In this document: in pieces, positions 63,066 through 64,000 of the stretch
Layout of the letters: every line of letters starts with the position of its first letter
Position numbering within the stretch: position 1 is the first letter of the stretch
From: Paenarthrobacter sp. DKR-5
GTDB lineage: Bacteria > Actinomycetota > Actinomycetes > Actinomycetales > Micrococcaceae
DNA: 64,000 nt
Direction of reading: 5' to 3'
Assembly: GCF_018531425.1 (NCBI RefSeq)
Contig: NZ_JAHBOI010000003.1
Coordinates: 496,001 to 560,000, forward strand
Position numbers and translations under genes: made by a program
The notes under the pieces: model-generated
What the model saw: the letters and a program-made list of their open reading frames with translations, nothing else
Database searches by the model: none
What the model was told of the DNA's origin: nothing

Positions 63066-63562
63066 GCACCCGCGGCGGGGCCCTTCTGGACCGGTTCTAC
63101 CGGATCGGTGTCGTGCTCAAGGGCTTGGACGGACTCGCCGAGTTCGTCGCCGGGCTGCTGTTGTGGCTGACCCCGGACCTGCTGGAGAAGGTGCTCCGGC
63201 CGCTCACCGGTACGGTCGACGGCGACCATCCGGTGCGCAACCTCATCGCGCATTGGGCCGGGAAGCTGGACCATGACCTGAGCAACGGCCCGCACACCTT
63301 CATCGTCCTGTTCCTGCTCACGCACGGCATCATCAAACTCGTCCTCGTGTACTGCCTGCTGCGCGAATACGTCCGCGTCTACCCGTACGCGATTGCGGTG
63401 CTGGTGCTGTTCGCCGTCTACCAGGTGTATGTCCTGATCACCGGACCCAGCGTCGGGATGGCCCTGCTGACCCTGCTGGACATCGCCATCATCTGGCTCG
63501 TCTGGCGGGAGTGGCGGCAGCTCAAGCGCCGCCGTGTTTCGACATTGTCTCTGCGCGCCTAG
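63062..63562 (+). CDS. DUF2127 membrane protein
   Basis: 166 residues. The start (FYRIGVVLKGLDGLAEFVAGLLLWLTPD) and HTFIVLFLLTHGIIKLVLVYCLLRE...YPYAIAVLVLFAVYQVYVLI match the DUF2127 pattern, with four membrane helices. Function is unknown. The ATG overlaps the ribF stop by four bases. No terminator separates it from rpsO, but the start of rpsO is 85 bases on and has its own ribosome site. Confidence 0.85.
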   Translation: MSTRGGALLDRFYRIGVVLKGLDGLAEFVAGLLLWLTPDLLEKVLRPLTGTVDGDHPVRNLIAHWAGKLDHDLSNGPHTFIVLFLLTHGIIKLVLVYCLLREYVRVYPYAIAVLVLFAVYQVYVLITGPSVGMALLTLLDIAIIWLVWREWRQLKRRRVSTLSLRA

Positions 63563-63646
63563 TAAACTGGCGGAAGAATCCTGCTGCAGTCCGTGGTGGC
63601 TGGATTTTGTTTTGTATTGATCACGGGACAACTCATAGGAGTTAAT

Positions 63647-63916
63647 GTGGCATTGGACGCCGCTCTCAAGCAGGAAATCATCAAGGAATACGCCACCAGT
63701 GAGGGTGACACCGGTTCGCCGGAGGTCCAGATCGCGATGCTCTCCAAGCGCATCTCCGACCTGACCGAGCACCTGAAGCAGCACAAGCACGACCACCACA
63801 CCCGTCGTGGTCTGATGGCTCTGGTTGGCCGCCGCCGTCGCCTGCTGACGTACCTGCACGACACTGACATCAGCCGCTACCGTTCGCTCATCGAGCGCCT
63901 CGGCCTGCGTCGATAG
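63647..63916 (+). CDS. rpsO: 30S ribosomal protein S15
   Basis: 89 residues, the exact usual length, with a GTG start after AGGAG. The full S15 sequence is visible: [87 protein letters not shown] in consecutive parts. It binds 16S rRNA early in assembly. pnp normally follows and would lie just beyond the window. Confidence 0.98.
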   Translation: MALDAALKQEIIKEYATSEGDTGSPEVQIAMLSKRISDLTEHLKQHKHDHHTRRGLMALVGRRRRLLTYLHDTDISRYRSLIERLGLRR

Positions 63917-63928
63917 TTAGCTTGGGAA

Positions 63929-63970
63929 CGGCCCTTTCAGCACCTCACCGGTGCGGGAAGGGCCGCTTTT
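63929..63970 (+). terminator. Rho-independent terminator of rpsO
   Basis: CGGCCCTTT (63929-63937) pairs with GAAGGGCCG (63957-63965), one wobble, with an inner GCACC/GGTGC stem, followed by CTTTT. It starts 12 bases after the rpsO stop. Confidence 0.88.
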
Positions 63971-64000
63971 CCACCTCCTGAACAACTCAACACTGGAGCC

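Overview
The window comes from a high-GC Gram-positive actinobacterium, most like Arthrobacter, Pseudarthrobacter or another Micrococcaceae. The evidence is the strong G/C third-position bias, many GTG starts and ATGA/GTGA gene overlaps, and mycothiol-type enzymes (a DinB-like maleylpyruvate isomerase and a DUF664 protein). Three blocks also follow the usual actinobacterial order: rpsB-tsf-pyrH-frr-cdsA, dxr-rip-ispG-proS and rimP-nusA-ylxR-infB-rbfA / truB-ribF-rpsO. Genus is an inference; no 16S gene is present.

Layout. 1-2614 is the right end of a prophage or prophage remnant: the 3' end of a tail tape-measure gene, a lipoprotein gene, a cluster of short direct repeats, and an attR made of the 3' end of a CAU-anticodon tRNA gene followed by that gene's native terminator. 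2791-4670 holds an acyl-CoA dehydrogenase and a convergent M23 peptidase-like gene. 5043-10124 is translation and envelope housekeeping: rpsB, tsf, pyrH, frr, cdsA and a DivIVA-repeat protein.

10156-33178 is a catabolic stretch. It contains a LytS/LytTR two-component system flanked on both sides by DUF485 plus sodium:solute symporter pairs, alanine dehydrogenase, an Lrp-type regulator divergent from a branched-chain 2-oxoacid dehydrogenase operon (E1a, E1b, E2), and a TetR regulator divergent from a seven-gene leucine/itaconate-type acyl-CoA operon. The operon runs carboxylase beta and alpha, acyl-CoA dehydrogenase, CoA-transferase A and B, MaoC-like protein, CitE-like lyase. Together these could take branched-chain amino acids to acetyl-CoA and acetoacetate. 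The palindrome in front of the TetR-controlled operon has a near copy in front of the lone acyl-CoA dehydrogenase at 2791, which suggests one regulon.

33271-50653 returns to core genes: dxr, the site-2 protease gene, ispG, proS, rimP, nusA, ylxR and infB. Several accessory genes are interspersed. One is a SatD-like protein, possibly a cyclase-like domain joined to an HTH, which has its own palindromic operator and an apparently leaderless promoter. Others are a VIT-type transporter with an aminoglycoside-kinase-like gene, and a DUF4439 protein. After rbfA, 51387-57707 is a complete 3-hydroxybenzoate/gentisate pathway in two divergent operons around an IclR regulator. truB, small membrane-protein genes, ribF, a DUF2127 gene and rpsO close the window. 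No CRISPR array, rRNA gene or insertion sequence was seen.
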